Of a stretch of 64,000 bases of DNA, positions 48,736 through 60,714 are shown piece by piece (the first letter of the stretch is position 1; every line of letters begins with the position of its first letter). The DNA lies in NCBI RefSeq assembly GCF_009727055.1, contig NC_052351.1, positions 11,569,196-11,633,195 of the forward strand, given 5' to 3'. This DNA is from Benincasa hispida (Eukaryota > Streptophyta > Magnoliopsida > Cucurbitales > Cucurbitaceae). The notes beneath the pieces are model-generated. The model worked only from the letters and a program-made list of their open reading frames with translations, was not told the origin of the DNA and did no database searches. A program made the position numbers and the translations under genes.

Positions 48736-51386
48736 ATGGGTTCTTTAGCCAAGAAGGGATTAGACAAGTATCTTTCTCAACTTTACCAGCACCCTTTGAG
48801 AACCAAGGTGAATTTTCCCTCTTTTTCAATGTCTCTTTATGATGGGTCTTCCCAATTTACCTTGTTTCCCCCTTTTCTAATCGTTTCATTTCGAAGATCT
48901 CAAGAATAATATAATAATAAGTTGAAAGCTGGAAACCCTGAAGAAATTATTTATTAATACTGAGATTGGTCAACAGCTAAGTTTGGGGCTGTTGATATTT
49001 CAATGATTCATTGTTTGGCTTTGTTATTATTAACTGAAATACTTAAAATATTACATTGTTGTTTCGATGACTTGAAATCAGACCTTTTCAGCTTGAGTAT
49101 ATTTAAATCACAGAATGAAGCAATTATTGGCTTTGGAGCTTTGCTTATATTTGTTTCTTTTGAACTCGAGGATGAGCTAATTTGTTTAAGGAGGGAAATT
49201 GTAGTAGTGAGATTTATGGTCTAATTAGTTTAATTTTTTCAAGTACTTAGTCTATAAATCAACCATCATGGATTGGTTTAGTGGTCAAATGGTAATGATA
49301 GTAGATTTAATAAAGGATCTAGAAAGAATGAGTTTAATCCATGGTGATCACTTACCTAGAATTTAGTATCTTACGAATTTTGATTACACTCAAATGTTGC
49401 AGGGTAATGCAGGTTTTTCTCATGAGAGTAGTTGAACTTAATCTCGTGTTTGCATGCTCTGAATCATTTTAAAGTTTTTCGAGCTGTAGTTCTTCGAGAA
49501 TTCACTCATTTGTATTTAAGGTTAAGCTACACCATTCTAGATGCCGCACTTTTGTTTGATGTGTCTTTTTGATGGACTAGATAATCACATCTGGAGTGTT
49601 GATTGCGATAAACGATGTGGCTTCCCAGAAGCTTATTGGCATACAGAGAATTCAGTTGAAGCGAATTTTAATCAAATTGGTATGGACCTCTCTAGGCTCA
49701 TTCTAAATACTGAATAATCTCACTTCTATAAGGAAACAATAGTTTGAATGCATAATCTTTAATAAGCCCATCTTTTATGCTTGTGTATATTGTTGGGAAA
49801 AACGAAAAAAACAATGGTTGTCGCTCATGATTGGCTCAATGCAGGTTTATGGATGTCTTTACCTTGGACCTTTTGGTCATTATCTGCACCAAATACTAGA
49901 TAAAATCTTCCAGGGGAAAAGAGACTCCAAAACGGTTGTCAAGAAGGTATATACTGTCCACTTCCTTTTATTCTTTCTTTTGGTTCTCAAAATTGAGATA
50001 ATTGGTAAACTACATTATTGAAATGATCATACTGATGTGAATTAGTCTATAGATATCTTTATATCAAAGAGTGAGTACTGTTTTGTAGCCATACCATCAA
50101 GGAAAACTGGTGTCGTAGTATAGAAAATTATCCAAGAAAGATTATCAAATTTCAGTTTCTGTTGTACCAACCATTTCGAGAGTTACCTTAAGTTTTGAAG
50201 TATATCTGTAATGAACTAAGCGAGATATGGTGGATTTAATAAGTGAAACAATTTACATTATATATGACTAGTTTGGTTTTTGTTCTCAGGTGGTGTTGGA
50301 ACAATTTACATCCTCTCCGTGGAACCACTTTGTGTTCTTGGTTTATTATGGACTGTTTATTGAAAGTGAGTATACTTTTCAACATATCCCTTTGAAGAAG
50401 CAGCCATCTGAGAAATAAAAGTTTAAATTCTGTGCTAAAAGTTGATCAATTTCCCAGACACCATTTATATATTTCAATAATAGCTGTATATCGATGGTGG
50501 GCACATGGGAAAAAGGACCATTAAAAAGAAGAAGCTTGAATAAAGGCAATGAACCTTGGTAACTTTAGCTGCTAAAAGTATTGCTTCTGTTAAAGAATTC
50601 CCTTCAGCAAAGGTTCTAATCCACGTCCAAACATTTTATTTAAACCTTATGATGAAAGAGAGAGAGAGAGGAAAAAGAAGATTCTGATTTTATTTCAACT
50701 AAAACTTTGCTTTGAAATGCAGGAAGGACTTGGGTCCAGGTAAAGGCTAAGGTTAGAAAGGAATTTCCTTCAGTCCAGCTTACTGCTTGGATGGTATTTC
50801 CCTTTTCCCTCTCATCAGCGTTGTTTCATTTGTCTGCTCTCGGAGTCTATCACTTTTAAAGTAGATAATTAAGTGTATAACAACACTTTTCAACAATTAC
50901 AAATATAGTAAAATCTATTAGTACCAGTAACACTAATAGACATCGAGAGCTGATCTAAATTTTGCTATATTTACAAATTCTTTTGCATTGTGATATATCT
51001 ACTTATACTTTGGGTCTGATTGCTATATTCGCAACTATCCTTTTCATTTAATGGTGTGGATCACCAGTACTAATGCACACCGGATCCCACTAAAACTCGT
51101 TCTCATATTAGTAGAACCTTTAAATTTTCAGTTCTGGCCATTTGCTGCTTGGATAAATCACCAGTTTGTACCACTTCAGTTGCGCGCCCTCTTCCATAAC
51201 CTGGTCGCTTTCTGTTGGTACGCATACTTCCCTGGTTTCGTTTCCCTCCGATATATCTGGACTATCTTTTGTTGTTTTATGGTTTCTCCAGTTACTAAAA
51301 CCCGTGAAATTTTTATTTCTTTGGTTGTTTTCAGGGGATTATTTTTGAATCTTCGAGCAAAATCCGTGACATTGAATAAATCTTAG
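48736..51386 (+). CDS. PMP22: Peroxisomal membrane protein PMP22-like (Mpv17/PMP22 family), 7 exons
   Basis: Exons are 48,736-48,807, 49,581-49,679, 49,845-49,946, 50,290-50,365, 50,723-50,793, 51,132-51,217 and 51,335-51,386. All six introns are GT-AG and the coding total is 558 bp, giving 185 aa with no stop. The protein starts MGSLAKKGLDKYLSQLYQHP, has the LDKIFQGKRDSKTVVKKVVL segment (residues about 75-94), and carries the family signature at residues 139-169: W-x2-WP, N149, VP at 153-154, R158, W169. It ends in NLRAKSVTLNKS. Plant PMP22 (about 190 aa) is an integral peroxisomal membrane protein with about four membrane spans; a role in membrane permeability is proposed for the family. 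The ATG lies in AACAATGG and is supported by the conserved N-terminus. Out-of-frame upstream ATGs at 48,513 and 48,657 argue for a transcription start downstream of them. It is the only intact gene in the window. Confidence 0.93.
51375..51380 (+). terminator. Possible polyadenylation signal overlapping the PMP22-like stop region
   Basis: AATAAA lies 6 bp before the stop codon's last base, within the last codons. Functional plant signals are usually further downstream, and weaker AATAAC/AATAAT words occur after 51,500. Which is used is unknown. Confidence 0.3.
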
Positions 51387-51743
51387 GGGAAATTAAAATA
51401 CTACGAGATGTCCTATGGCTGGGGAAATATTCTCCTCCTTAGTACTTATTACAAACTTTTATTTGAACTTGATTATTGTACTGTATTTATCTGGCAATCA
51501 TCCTGGAAATAACATATTGAAGAACAATGTGAATCTGTGCTTGATATGATAATCATATATAATTGTGCATCAAAATAGTGTTAAGATAATTTCATATTGT
51601 AAATAGCCATGTTTTGGTTATGGTAGAATTTTTAGATATGAATATGATAATCGTGTTCTTGATGATGCAACGTTTGAATCAATAGGATTTTTAGATCGAA
51701 TTGGTACTTGTTGCCATAAATTTCCCATTTGTGATTATTTGAG
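51387..51743. other. Probable 3' UTR and spacer of the PMP22-like gene
   Basis: AT-rich, without ORF or repeat similarity that I recognise. It should include the 3' UTR. Confidence 0.5.
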
Positions 51744-52280
51744 GTCCGTTTTGTAACTATTTGGTTTTTAGTTTTTGTTTTTTTAAAATTAAACATATTT
51801 CATTTGCATTTTTTTATAATTATTTGCATATTTCTTAAATACCAAGGTTGATTTCTTAGTCAAATTTCAAAAGACAACAACTTTTTTAAAGCTATTTTTT
51901 TTAGTTTAAAATTTGGCTTGATTTTTTAAACCATTGGTAAAAAATAGATAACAAAAAAAGACATTTGAGAATGAAAGTAATATCTATAGGCTTAATTTTA
52001 AAAAACAAAATGATCATCTAAGGTCCCGTTTGATAACCATTTGGTTTTTTGTTTTTGTTTTTAAAAATTAAGTCTATTTTATCTACATTTTTTATAATGA
52101 TTGCATACTTCTTAAATATAATGGTTAAATTTTTAGTAAAATTAAAAAAACAAAAACGACTTTTTGAAAGATACTTTTTTAGTTATCAAAGTTTGACTAA
52201 GAAATTTGGGAGTAGAAATAGTGTTTATAAGTTTAATTCTAAAAAAACAAAAACATTAATTTGGTGGAAATAAAACTCTA
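51744..52280. repeat. Two direct copies of the fold-back arm family
   Basis: Copy one at about 51,744-52,016 and copy two at 52,017-52,280 both begin with GTTTGATAACCATTTGGTTTTT-like text and share the AAATTAA(A/G)(C/T)(A/C)TATTT and TTAAA(T/C)(A/T)(C/T)A words. They match the left arm of the repeat at 46,670. ORF 52,049-52,273 lies within and is not a gene. Confidence 0.7.
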
Positions 52281-52502
52281 AAGTTGAAATTTACTTATAA
52301 ACAATTACTACTATTATTATTATTTTAAAAAAGGAATATTAATGAACAATAAGTTTAGATGTTGATTAGTTATTAATTATTGAAGATCGTGCATTGAATA
52401 GATGGAGAAATCTCACCATCTTTAAAAAATAGTTAGTTATTCTTTTCATAGCTAATTAATTTTGATATAGAATCTCATGTTTATCTAATATTAGGAGTAT
52501 TT

Positions 52503-52985
52503 AAATGACTCTATAATCCGGACTACTTATTTTTATTTTTAAGTTGAGTTTGGTTGATTTTTTTCTTTTTTTTTTTGGATTGGTGGAGTCTAGAGTTGAA
52601 TAAAAAAAATAGGTTAACCCAACCCAACCTGAATTTCATATTTACTAATACAAAAAGATATATTTATTTTAGAATGAATGATTTTGTGAATTCTTTATGT
52701 TATCTTTTAAAAATGTTTGTTTTTTTTATAAAGTTTGTAAGAGATATTATAGATATTTGGTAGATAAGAATTGAATTTTATGATATTTAATTATTAGATA
52801 GAATTGAGTTGTATGTGTTGTAGATAAAATTTAAGTATTTTAAACTAAGAAGAAAACAAACAATAACCCGACAACTCAATCTAATCCAATCTAAATTTTG
52901 ATGGTTGGATCATTTGGATTGCCAACTTGATCAATCTGAATTTTTGAATTGATCTAAAAATATGCCACAATGCAACTCATATACA
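52503..52985. repeat. Second copy of the AACCCAACCC-rich dispersed repeat
   Basis: A diverged relative of 47,910-48,510, in the same orientation by the ATAACCCGACAACTCAATC word. The two copies bracket the PMP22-like gene. Confidence 0.55.
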
Positions 52986-53866
52986 CCCTTATCTAATGTG
53001 ATATAAAAGTCCGTAAGGTCTAGACAAAAAATTAACCCAACAAGGACGAACTCAAAGAGAAACTTCATGTTTAATTAATAATAGTGTCCCGATTAAAAGT
53101 GGTCAAATTTTATGGACAAATGAAAACTTCTCCTTAGACCAGGGAATATAAAAAGAGAAAGGTGTAGGCTTATGATTTTTTCAATTCAAAACGGTCGGTG
53201 GAATCAACCCATTAAAAAAACCTTAATTTCCCAGAAGGAACCATTTCTAATTCTAAATTACACTTAACTTTTTTAATACATAAGAAAGGAAAACGCTATA
53301 TAAAATGTTATGCAACTAACTACTACAAATTTGGATAGCAATTCCCCCAATGGGAGACCGTCCTTTTCCAACAATTCAACAAATTTGGGTTTCTAATGAG
53401 AGCGACAGAATATTATTAAGAAAAAAGGAGAAATTGCTTAATCTACTTTATTTTATTCAAGTTGATCGATTTTCTCACTTGGATTGGTGGATTTATGCAA
53501 CTAAAAAAGATTCTGCCCATTCAGGTTGCTCTATATACTCAATTCTCTTCGTTACTAAGCAAAACCCACCTTTACCATGTATTGATATTTAATTATTCCA
53601 CATTTACAATGAAAATTTTAAATTAAGATTTGAACCATCAACTTAAGAAAATTAGTCCATTACAATTTTTTTTAGTGTAACAAATGAGGGTAAAGAAGGA
53701 ATTAAACCTCTAATCCTAAGGTTGTATATATTAATTACAACTAAGGTCACGTTTATCAAACTGTAATGAAAATTGGTGTAATCGGAATGAAGTTCCATTG
53801 ATGGATGAGTCGTAATAAACCTTGTAAAATCAATGTATTTTGACAAGTGTATTGTATATGGAAGTA
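52986..53866. other. AT-rich interval, no gene seen
   Basis: No convincing coding region, RNA gene or LTR core. The right part, from about 53,740, may be the distal half of the copia-3 3' LTR, because text before and after LTR-I (TATATGGAAGTATAAAG / GTATAAATACAAC) reads as one unit. The left LTR border was not found. Confidence 0.4.
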
Positions 53867-53871
53867 TAAAG

Positions 53872-55642
53872 TGTTAAAGTTAAACAACATGCAGCGGAAG
53901 TATCAAGGATCCATAAGCATTCTAATATACTAATTTTGGCAAAAACTAAAGCATGCTCTTAATAAAAAATGAGCTTTCAGAATATACCTTTGATGAACTC
54001 TCCAAGAAAACGTCTGTTCAGCTGCTGTCTTCACTTGATATCAACGTGAACCACCTCAAAGTCTTCCTTACTATGCTCTTGGAGCTTTAGGCAGAGTTGT
54101 GGGACTCAAGAACACCTTGTAGATGTGAAGAAACAAAGAAAGCTCACAGCAGCAAATTTAAGAAGACAGTTTCTTCTTCTCTGTGATTTTTCTCTCCGAA
54201 TTCTATATTCCTCTTTTTCTCCAACAACTCCAATCTTCTTTATATATTTAGATGAACATGCAAAGTGATGGAGTGCATGGCTTGCAGCTCATGCTTGGAG
54301 AATCAAAGTAGAAAAGATCATGGTTTGTGTGTGAGCATAAAGATGATGATAATGGAGAAAACTCTTTTTCCATTTTGTGCAACCATACAAAACGTTTTTC
54401 TATTTTCTTTTTTTTATTTAAATATAAAATGACTTTAAATCATTTTCATTCAAAAATTGATTTTATTAAATTAATTTAAAAAAATAATTAATTTAATATC
54501 AAATATTAATTTTTGCACAATAATCATCTTCATATATTTAAATCATATTTAAATATTAATTCTCTTGTTCTGTTTAATTTGAATGTTTCAAATTAATTTC
54601 TCAAGCTACCCTAAAGCGTATCCATTTACGAGCTAGTAGGAGGACCTCGCGGATCGACAGATCATAGGCTCTAACGATCTGAGATTAATTTGCTAAACTA
54701 ATTAGATCGATCTAACCCCCATTCATTAACTAATGGGTGATTCCACTAAAGCCCATAGCTGAACTTCCCTCACTGTAGATATATTATGTCCACTCGATAT
54801 AACCATGATTAGTAAGTTAACCCTTCATAGGTTGCTCGTAATAACGACTGGGTCGAATCTCTATTTTACCCCCGAAATTACCTCTTGTTCCTTAAGTTCC
54901 ACTAATCCCCTAATGAACATTTGATTTGTGATTCAATCATCAAATCGAATCCCTCTCAAGCCAATGAGAGAGTGAGGCCTCTTGTTCCAGACCCAGAATT
55001 AGCACTTGAAGGGAACAACCTCTCTACTAATCCTAATCAGGTAGGAGTGAATTCCCTCTTGTACCCTATGTTCCCAGCTATTAATCCGATCTTATCCCTA
55101 AAATGGTAAGCTTATTGAGCAGAGACAATTGGTCTACTCTCACCGTTTGCAGATCAAAGGATAATCCCGAACAAACAGGAGTTCATAGTTAGCTCAGGAT
55201 TAAGGTTAAGTTAACTAGGTCATCACTTCAAAATAGTCAATCTTAAATAGTAAACAGCGTTATAAAATAAGAGTGACAGGTTTCATGGTCCGATCTTGCA
55301 CAGGACACCCCCACTCCTCATGTCTCAACATGCACGAATTAGGATCACTTCGTATGTAGCACTTTACAACTCTTTGTAACATTTATAGAGTAGGTCACAT
55401 CCAATAGTGTTACCAGAATAAGGTACCCAACCTTATTCATATACTATAGATCATTTTGACTATTTACTCGAACTTGATCCACTTGTATGTCTCTACATAA
55501 AGTTCAAGTACTCATATAATAGTCAAGGGACTTAGGTTTATTGGATTTCTAAAAAACAATATATTCAACAACAACTTTATCGAATTCTCAAAATAAGTTC
55601 TAATGTTTACAAATCATGAGTTTTAGGACATAAAACCCAACA
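53872..55642 (-). mobile_element. LTR-I, solo copia-type LTR (S2)
   Basis: A 1,771-bp LTR starting TGTTAAAGTT at 53,872 and ending AAAACCCAACA at 55,642. The perfect duplication TAAAG lies at 53,867-53,871 and 55,643-55,647. The S2 core is present (the CCCTCTCAAGCCAATGAGAG block near 54,950). It is solo and inserted in or beside the copia-3 3' LTR. Confidence 0.9.
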
Positions 55643-55813
55643 TAAAGGTATAAATACAACTTCAATGGGGCTAAGAATAGGCACTTGAAAAACTCAACCA
55701 AACTCAACCAATCCTAAAGACTTTATAACCTTGAAAAACTCAACCAAACTCAACCAATCCTAAAGACTTTATAACCTTTCTAACCACATAGACTAAATAT
55801 ATATACATTAACA
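55643..55813 (-). repeat. Copia-3 3' LTR, proximal part, with 46-bp tandem duplication
   Basis: It ends ATATACATTAACA at 55,813, which is TGTTAATG in minus sense, directly followed by a polypurine tract in minus sense. A TATA-like GTATAAATAC lies near 55,648. The unit starting CTTGAAAAACTCAACCAAAC is repeated at 55,684 and 55,730 (period 46 bp). Confidence 0.7.
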
Positions 55814-55829
55814 CCCTCCCTCAAACTCA
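55814..55829 (-). promoter_or_regulatory. Copia-3 polypurine tract
   Basis: The minus-strand GAGTTTGAGGGAGGG abuts the LTR end. Confidence 0.75.
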
Positions 55830-57290
55830 TAGTGATAAAGTAGGAATCAACTTGAGTTTGTTAAGCAACGAAAGGAAGAACCCAAGAGACAAAGCTTTGG
55901 TGAAAATATCTATAGGTTGCTCAATAATAGAAACAACTCGTAAAAGAAGAGTTTTGCTCTAAAGATGATGTCGAACAAAATGACAGTTATTCTTAATATG
56001 CTTGGTGCGCTCATGAAAAACATCATTGTGAGTAATCTAGATGGCACTACGATTGTCATTGTGATCCTACTGACCGACGTTCTACCTCAGGTTACTGTTT
56101 CTATCTCGAAGACTCTTTTATTTCTTAGCGGAGTAAGAAACAGAGTGTTGTATTTCATTCTAGTATGGATATTATGAACTCCTATTCACAAGGAATTGTC
56201 CTTTGACTTGTATGGGTGAGGGTGGCGAGATCGCCAACCCAATCAGAGTCAGAGTAGCTGGATAAGACCAGGGATGACTGGGATGAAAACTAAAGGTCAT
56301 GTCCTAGAGCCCTCTTAACATAGCGAAGAATATGAAGAACAATAGTAAAATGAATGGTTAGAAGAGCATCCATGAACTGACTTACAATATGAGCAACATA
56401 TGCAATGTCGGGACAAGCCACTGTTAGATAAATAAGGTTGCCAACAAATTGATGATAAAGAGTGGCATCTTTTAGAGAAACGCCATCAAATAGAGTCAGG
56501 CGAACATTAGGGTCGAGTGGTGTTGGGATTGTAGCAGAGTCAATGATCTTGGAGCGCACTAATAAGTCTGAAGCATATTTTTCTTGAGATAATGAGTTGC
56601 CAACAGAGCTCATTGATACTTTAAGACCAAAAAAGTAACTAGACCCCAAATTCTTCATCTCAAAGTGCTCGCCAAGATAGTTGCAAATCAGAAATAGCTT
56701 AAGAATCATCCCCAATAATAATAATATCATCAACATGCAAAAGAAAAAGAAGAACAATACCCTGGTTCGTCTAACGCAAAAAAAAAAAGTGCATGTCATG
56801 AGAACTAGACGTAAATCCAAGTTGAATAATGGTGGAAATGAAAAATGAAAACCAGGCCCATAGGGCTTTCTTCAACCCATACAATACTCGATGAAGAAGA
56901 CACACCTTCTGAGATGACGAAGAGATGCCTGGGGGTAGTTGCATATAGACTTCCTCAGATAAAACCTCATTAAGGAAAGCATTCTTGACATCTATCTGAA
57001 ACAGAGGCCACTGTTTGGCTACAACAATGGCTAAGAGACTTCGAATGGATGTCATATGGGTCACAGGTGCAAAGATTTCTTCATAGTTGATCCCATATTC
57101 CTGAGAGTATCCTTTTGCCACCAACCGAGATTTATAACATTCAATAGAACCATCAGAGCGAGTCTTGATTTTGTAAACTAACTTGTAACCAATGGGTTTC
57201 TTCCTAGGAGGCAAATCAACATAGTCCCATGTATGCGTCTTACCTAAGGCCTGGAGTTCATCATTCATAGCTTGCTGCCATAGAGGGTTA
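55830..57290 (-). pseudogene. Copia-3 reverse transcriptase and RNase H
   Basis: Minus-strand frame 57,268-56,771: DELQALGKTHTWDYVDLPP, KPIGYKLVYKIKTRSDGSIE, YKSRLVAKGYSQEYGINYEE and VKNAFLNEVLSEEVYMQLPP are classic copia RT. A frameshift occurs near 56,780 in an A-rich run. The catalytic motif reads HVDD (His for Tyr) at 56,727-56,738. Frame 56,690-56,290 continues with GLKVSMSSVGNSLSQEKYAS and FVGNLIYLTVACPDIAYVAH. RNase H remnants follow to about 55,830 through stops. The upstream edge at 57,290 is LTR-K. Confidence 0.9.
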
Positions 57291-59422
57291 GCAAATCACA
57301 ATCATGAACAATATATTTACAGTCGACTTCAAACAAATGGTTATACAATTCATACAGAGAAATTACAGCATGAATAAACTCAAATGAACAATGAGAAAAA
57401 CTCTCTACACACAGGCAGAAGCGTCTCCACACTCCAATGCGCACGGCTCAAACACAGCGACCACGAACACTCGATCTACACGACCGTAACACCGCAACGA
57501 ACATAGCACGAACACTTCGCGCTCTTTCTCAACGATCTTCTCGATCACGAACTCCTCTGCAACACGAACGGCCTCCACAACACCACGAACGGCCTCCAGA
57601 AAACCTCGACGGTGTTGAGTTGAATATGACATCACCAAAAAGACTACCTTGGTATTCTCGGTGTGAGAATCCAGAGGGTCGGCTCTGTTCGAACTTGGTA
57701 TGAGACAGACGAAGGAGGAAACACCGATCGCGTACACGACTGAGCAAGTGGGAGATGGCGGAGACCTATCGTATAGGTCAATGCCCAATCGTTTAGATAA
57801 AGAAAAGCGATCGTCAAACAAAAGATATGCGATCGTTTAGCTCGATCTATCGCCTACAGACTCTACACGACCGTTTATTTAGGGCAAGCGATCGTCTAGC
57901 AAAACTATGCGATTGTTTAGTAAATACTGCACAATCGTTTAGCTCGCCCAGTTGTCGTTTAGTAAATTCGTATTTACTTGACGACTACGTGAGTTCTTTT
58001 GCGCGAGAGAGAAAACTCAAATTTTTTTTTAGCATTTTTAAAACTTCTCTTCAAAATAGGAAAACCATTTTCCCTTTAAACTCATGGTTATCATGATTCA
58101 ATAACCACCCACTACTTTGGTTATTTAAAAGAAAAAGAATTAATTATCCAATAATTAATATTATTATAAACATAAATGATAACCAACTTATCATAATATA
58201 TTTATAACCTATAGTTTTAATATTTCATCTCATGAAACATATAAACCATAGTTCTTTTTCTATTCCATGGCACTTAATGTAAATCTCATTTACATCAATC
58301 CTCCACTAGATGTATCTTATACATCATACCAATTATATCATATATAATCAAAATATCTCTTGTTAATTTGAACATTTTAAATCAACACCAAGAACTAATC
58401 CTCAACTGAATCCATTGAGCTACCAAGGGGACCTTATGGACTTGTAGCTCGAAGCTCCAACGGTACATGAATAACTGACTAAACTCTTTAGTCACAGGAT
58501 CCACCATTCATTAATTGTCAGATACTCTATTAAAGACCAACGACTGAACTTTCCTTACCACATATATATTATGTGTCCATCTTAACCAATGAACAGTGCG
58601 ACGCAGATCGCTCGTAAGTACAGCTGGGTCAATAGTCGTTATGCCCCTGTAGTTACATCTGTTTCTTTAAGTACCACTAATCCCTCTAATGAACATAATT
58701 CATAGTCCAACTATGACTGAGTCTTCTCTTTTAAAGAGAAGCTGTGATCACTATGTTCAAGCCCCGGAATCAGCCCTTAAGGGAGCAATCTCTCTACTTA
58801 TCCCTGCTTCGGGAAAGAAGCGAATTCCATATTGTGGATTGAGTTCCCAGCTCCCAGATCAGACAAGTCCCCAAAAAGGTAGGCATGTTGAGTTGGCAAT
58901 CTGCCCACTCTCACCCATACTAATCAAAAGACCGCCCTCAAAGACAAGAGTTCCCAAAACACTTAGGATTGAGGTCGTGTCACCTATGGTTGTTTAGGTG
59001 AGATGCAAGTCTCTAGTATCAATGGCGTTATATATAGAGTCTAGTCATCTCGCGGTCCAGATCTTATACAAACTCTTAGGACACCCCCGCTCCACGTCTC
59101 TACATGAATGGTCAGGATCTACCATCTGTAGTAGTTTACAACACTTGCAAACTTCTACAAAGCGAGTCGTATTCGAAGTGTCATCAGGATCAGGTATCCC
59201 ACCTTAATCCTTATACTACAGACCTATTTAGGTTATCACTTAAGGCATGATCCACTTATATATCACATATACATGCTTAAGTTCACATAAGATAATCAAG
59301 GAGCTTTGTTTATTGGATATGAGTAAATGCCAGAATTAAATAACACTTATTTTATTAATTGAACAATGTGTATCTTTAAAAAACAACGAGACTCCAGGAG
59401 AATTAGGACACCAATCCCAACA
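57291..59422 (-). mobile_element. LTR-K, copia-type solo LTR (S1), inside copia-3
   Basis: About 2.1 kb. The right terminus is clear (AGGACACCAATCCCAACA ending at 59,422). The left edge at about 57,291 lacks a TG start and is set by where copia-3 coding text stops. Flanking GGTTA (57,286-57,290) and GGTTC (59,423-59,427) fit a duplication with one change. The S1 core lies at 58,410-59,260, and a GATCG motif array at about 57,720-57,960. ORFs at 57,405-58,096 and 58,689-59,207 are chance. Confidence 0.78.
57720..57960. repeat. GATCGTTTAG motif array in LTR-K
   Basis: Words such as CAATCGTTTAG, GCGATCGTTTAGCTCG, ACGACCGTTTATT, GCGATCGTCTAGC and ATTGTTTAGTAAATA are spaced about 20-30 bp. Confidence 0.8.
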
Positions 59423-60714
59423 GGTTCAACCAAGGAACTAATAATGGAAAAACAGTGAAAATCTCGAAGATGAGTGGGAGGTGCCCTTACCCGGGTAGAG
59501 CATCGAACAGGAGAATAAGGGTTGAGAGTAAGTTCAGACTCTACAGGTGAAATAGATGACGGATCAGGATCAATAGAGATAGGCACAGATTGCTCAAGTT
59601 AGTATCACCAGAAGATGCAGGTGAAGGAAAAGATCAATGAAACCATCAGGAAGAGAGAGAAGATGACTTGAAAGAGAAGGATGAAAGGTCGAGAAACTAG
59701 AGAACATTATATGCTCCAGAAAGTGACATGACGAGAGATGCACAATCTATTAGAAATAGGATCCCATCAATGGAAATTTTTGTGCTCGGTTCCGTAGCAA
59801 AGGAAGCAACAGAGACGTGCACACAGTTCTAACTTTGTATGTTCATGAGGGTAGAGAAGAACAAAACAAGCACAACAAAAAACATTGAGGTTAGAATAAT
59901 AAGAAGAAGTATCATACAATCGTTCAAACAGAGAACCATTATGAAGAATAGACGAAGGAAGGCGATTGATTTTGTAGATAGAAGTAAAAACAACCTCTCC
60001 CCAAAATTTTGTAAGACGGGAGGCAGATAGAAGATGAGCTTGAACAGAATCCAGAATGTGGCTATGTTTATGTTCTGCTCGCCCATTCTATTGAGAGGTA
60101 TGGGGACAAGATCGCTGAACAAGAATGCCTTGCTGGGTGAGAAAAGAAAGAAAACCAAAGTCTTTATACTCCAACTCGTTATCTGTACGAAAAGTTTTGG
60201 TTGTATGAGAGAACTAAGTGTGAATCATATTAGCAAAGTCAATATATATTTGAGACAAGGCATAACGATATTTAAGAAAATATATCCATGTAAACCGAGA
60301 GTAATCATCAATAAACAGAACTAGCGATATCCAGTGATAGTAGAAGTAGGAACAGGGCCCCAAATGTCAGGATGAATTAATCAAAAGGCTAATAACATAT
60401 AGAACTGGACTAGAAAAAGGATAATACAGGCTTTTAGCAAGTTTGCAATTCACACAATCAAAAGGAATAAATTTGGAAGCATTACTCAAATTTTTAATAG
60501 AAATCAAATGACAGAGTTTGTCAAAAGAAACATGACCAAGACAAAGATGCCACTGATATATAGCAGAGTCAGTGACAAGAGTAGGAAGAGAACAAGGAGG
60601 CAACTAAAGTGATGTGAGCTCAAACAATCTTCCCACTTTGCGACTCCACCAACCGTTTATCCTGAACTTGACACCCAGTAGAAGAAAAAGAAACAGTTAA
60701 GCCAAGATCACATT
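59423..60714 (-). pseudogene. Copia-3 GAG-pre-integrase and integrase
   Basis: Minus-strand frame 60,603-60,367 holds YQWHLCLGHVSFDKLCHLIS (H-x3-H) and FDCVNCKLAKS (C-x2-C). The integrase core follows through stops and frame changes to about 59,760 (a TKTFRTDNELEY-like string near 60,190). The integrase C-terminal and linker region ends with PYSPVRCSTRVRAPPTHLRD in frame 59,586-59,440. It lies between LTR-K and LTR-J. The plus-strand ORFs at 59,839-60,324 are shadows. Confidence 0.85.

Noticed and set aside
48513..48842. 109-aa ORF as the gene start
   Set aside because: It is in a different frame from the conserved PMP22-like exon 1 and extends into intron 1.
51051..51386. 111-aa ORF as an independent gene
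   Set aside because: It is exon 6, intron 6 and exon 7 of the PMP22-like gene read through without splicing, with an intronic start.
53350..53592. 80-aa ORF opening MGDRPFPTIQQIW
   Set aside because: No recognisable domain, no splice context, and AT-rich codon use equal to the surroundings.
57405..57821. 138-aa minus-strand ORF and its Arg-rich plus-strand partner
   Set aside because: Both lie in the distal half of LTR-K, show no domain, and overlap each other on opposite strands.
58689..58997. 102-aa ORF
   Set aside because: It covers the conserved LTR core; equivalent positions in other LTR copies are closed by stops.
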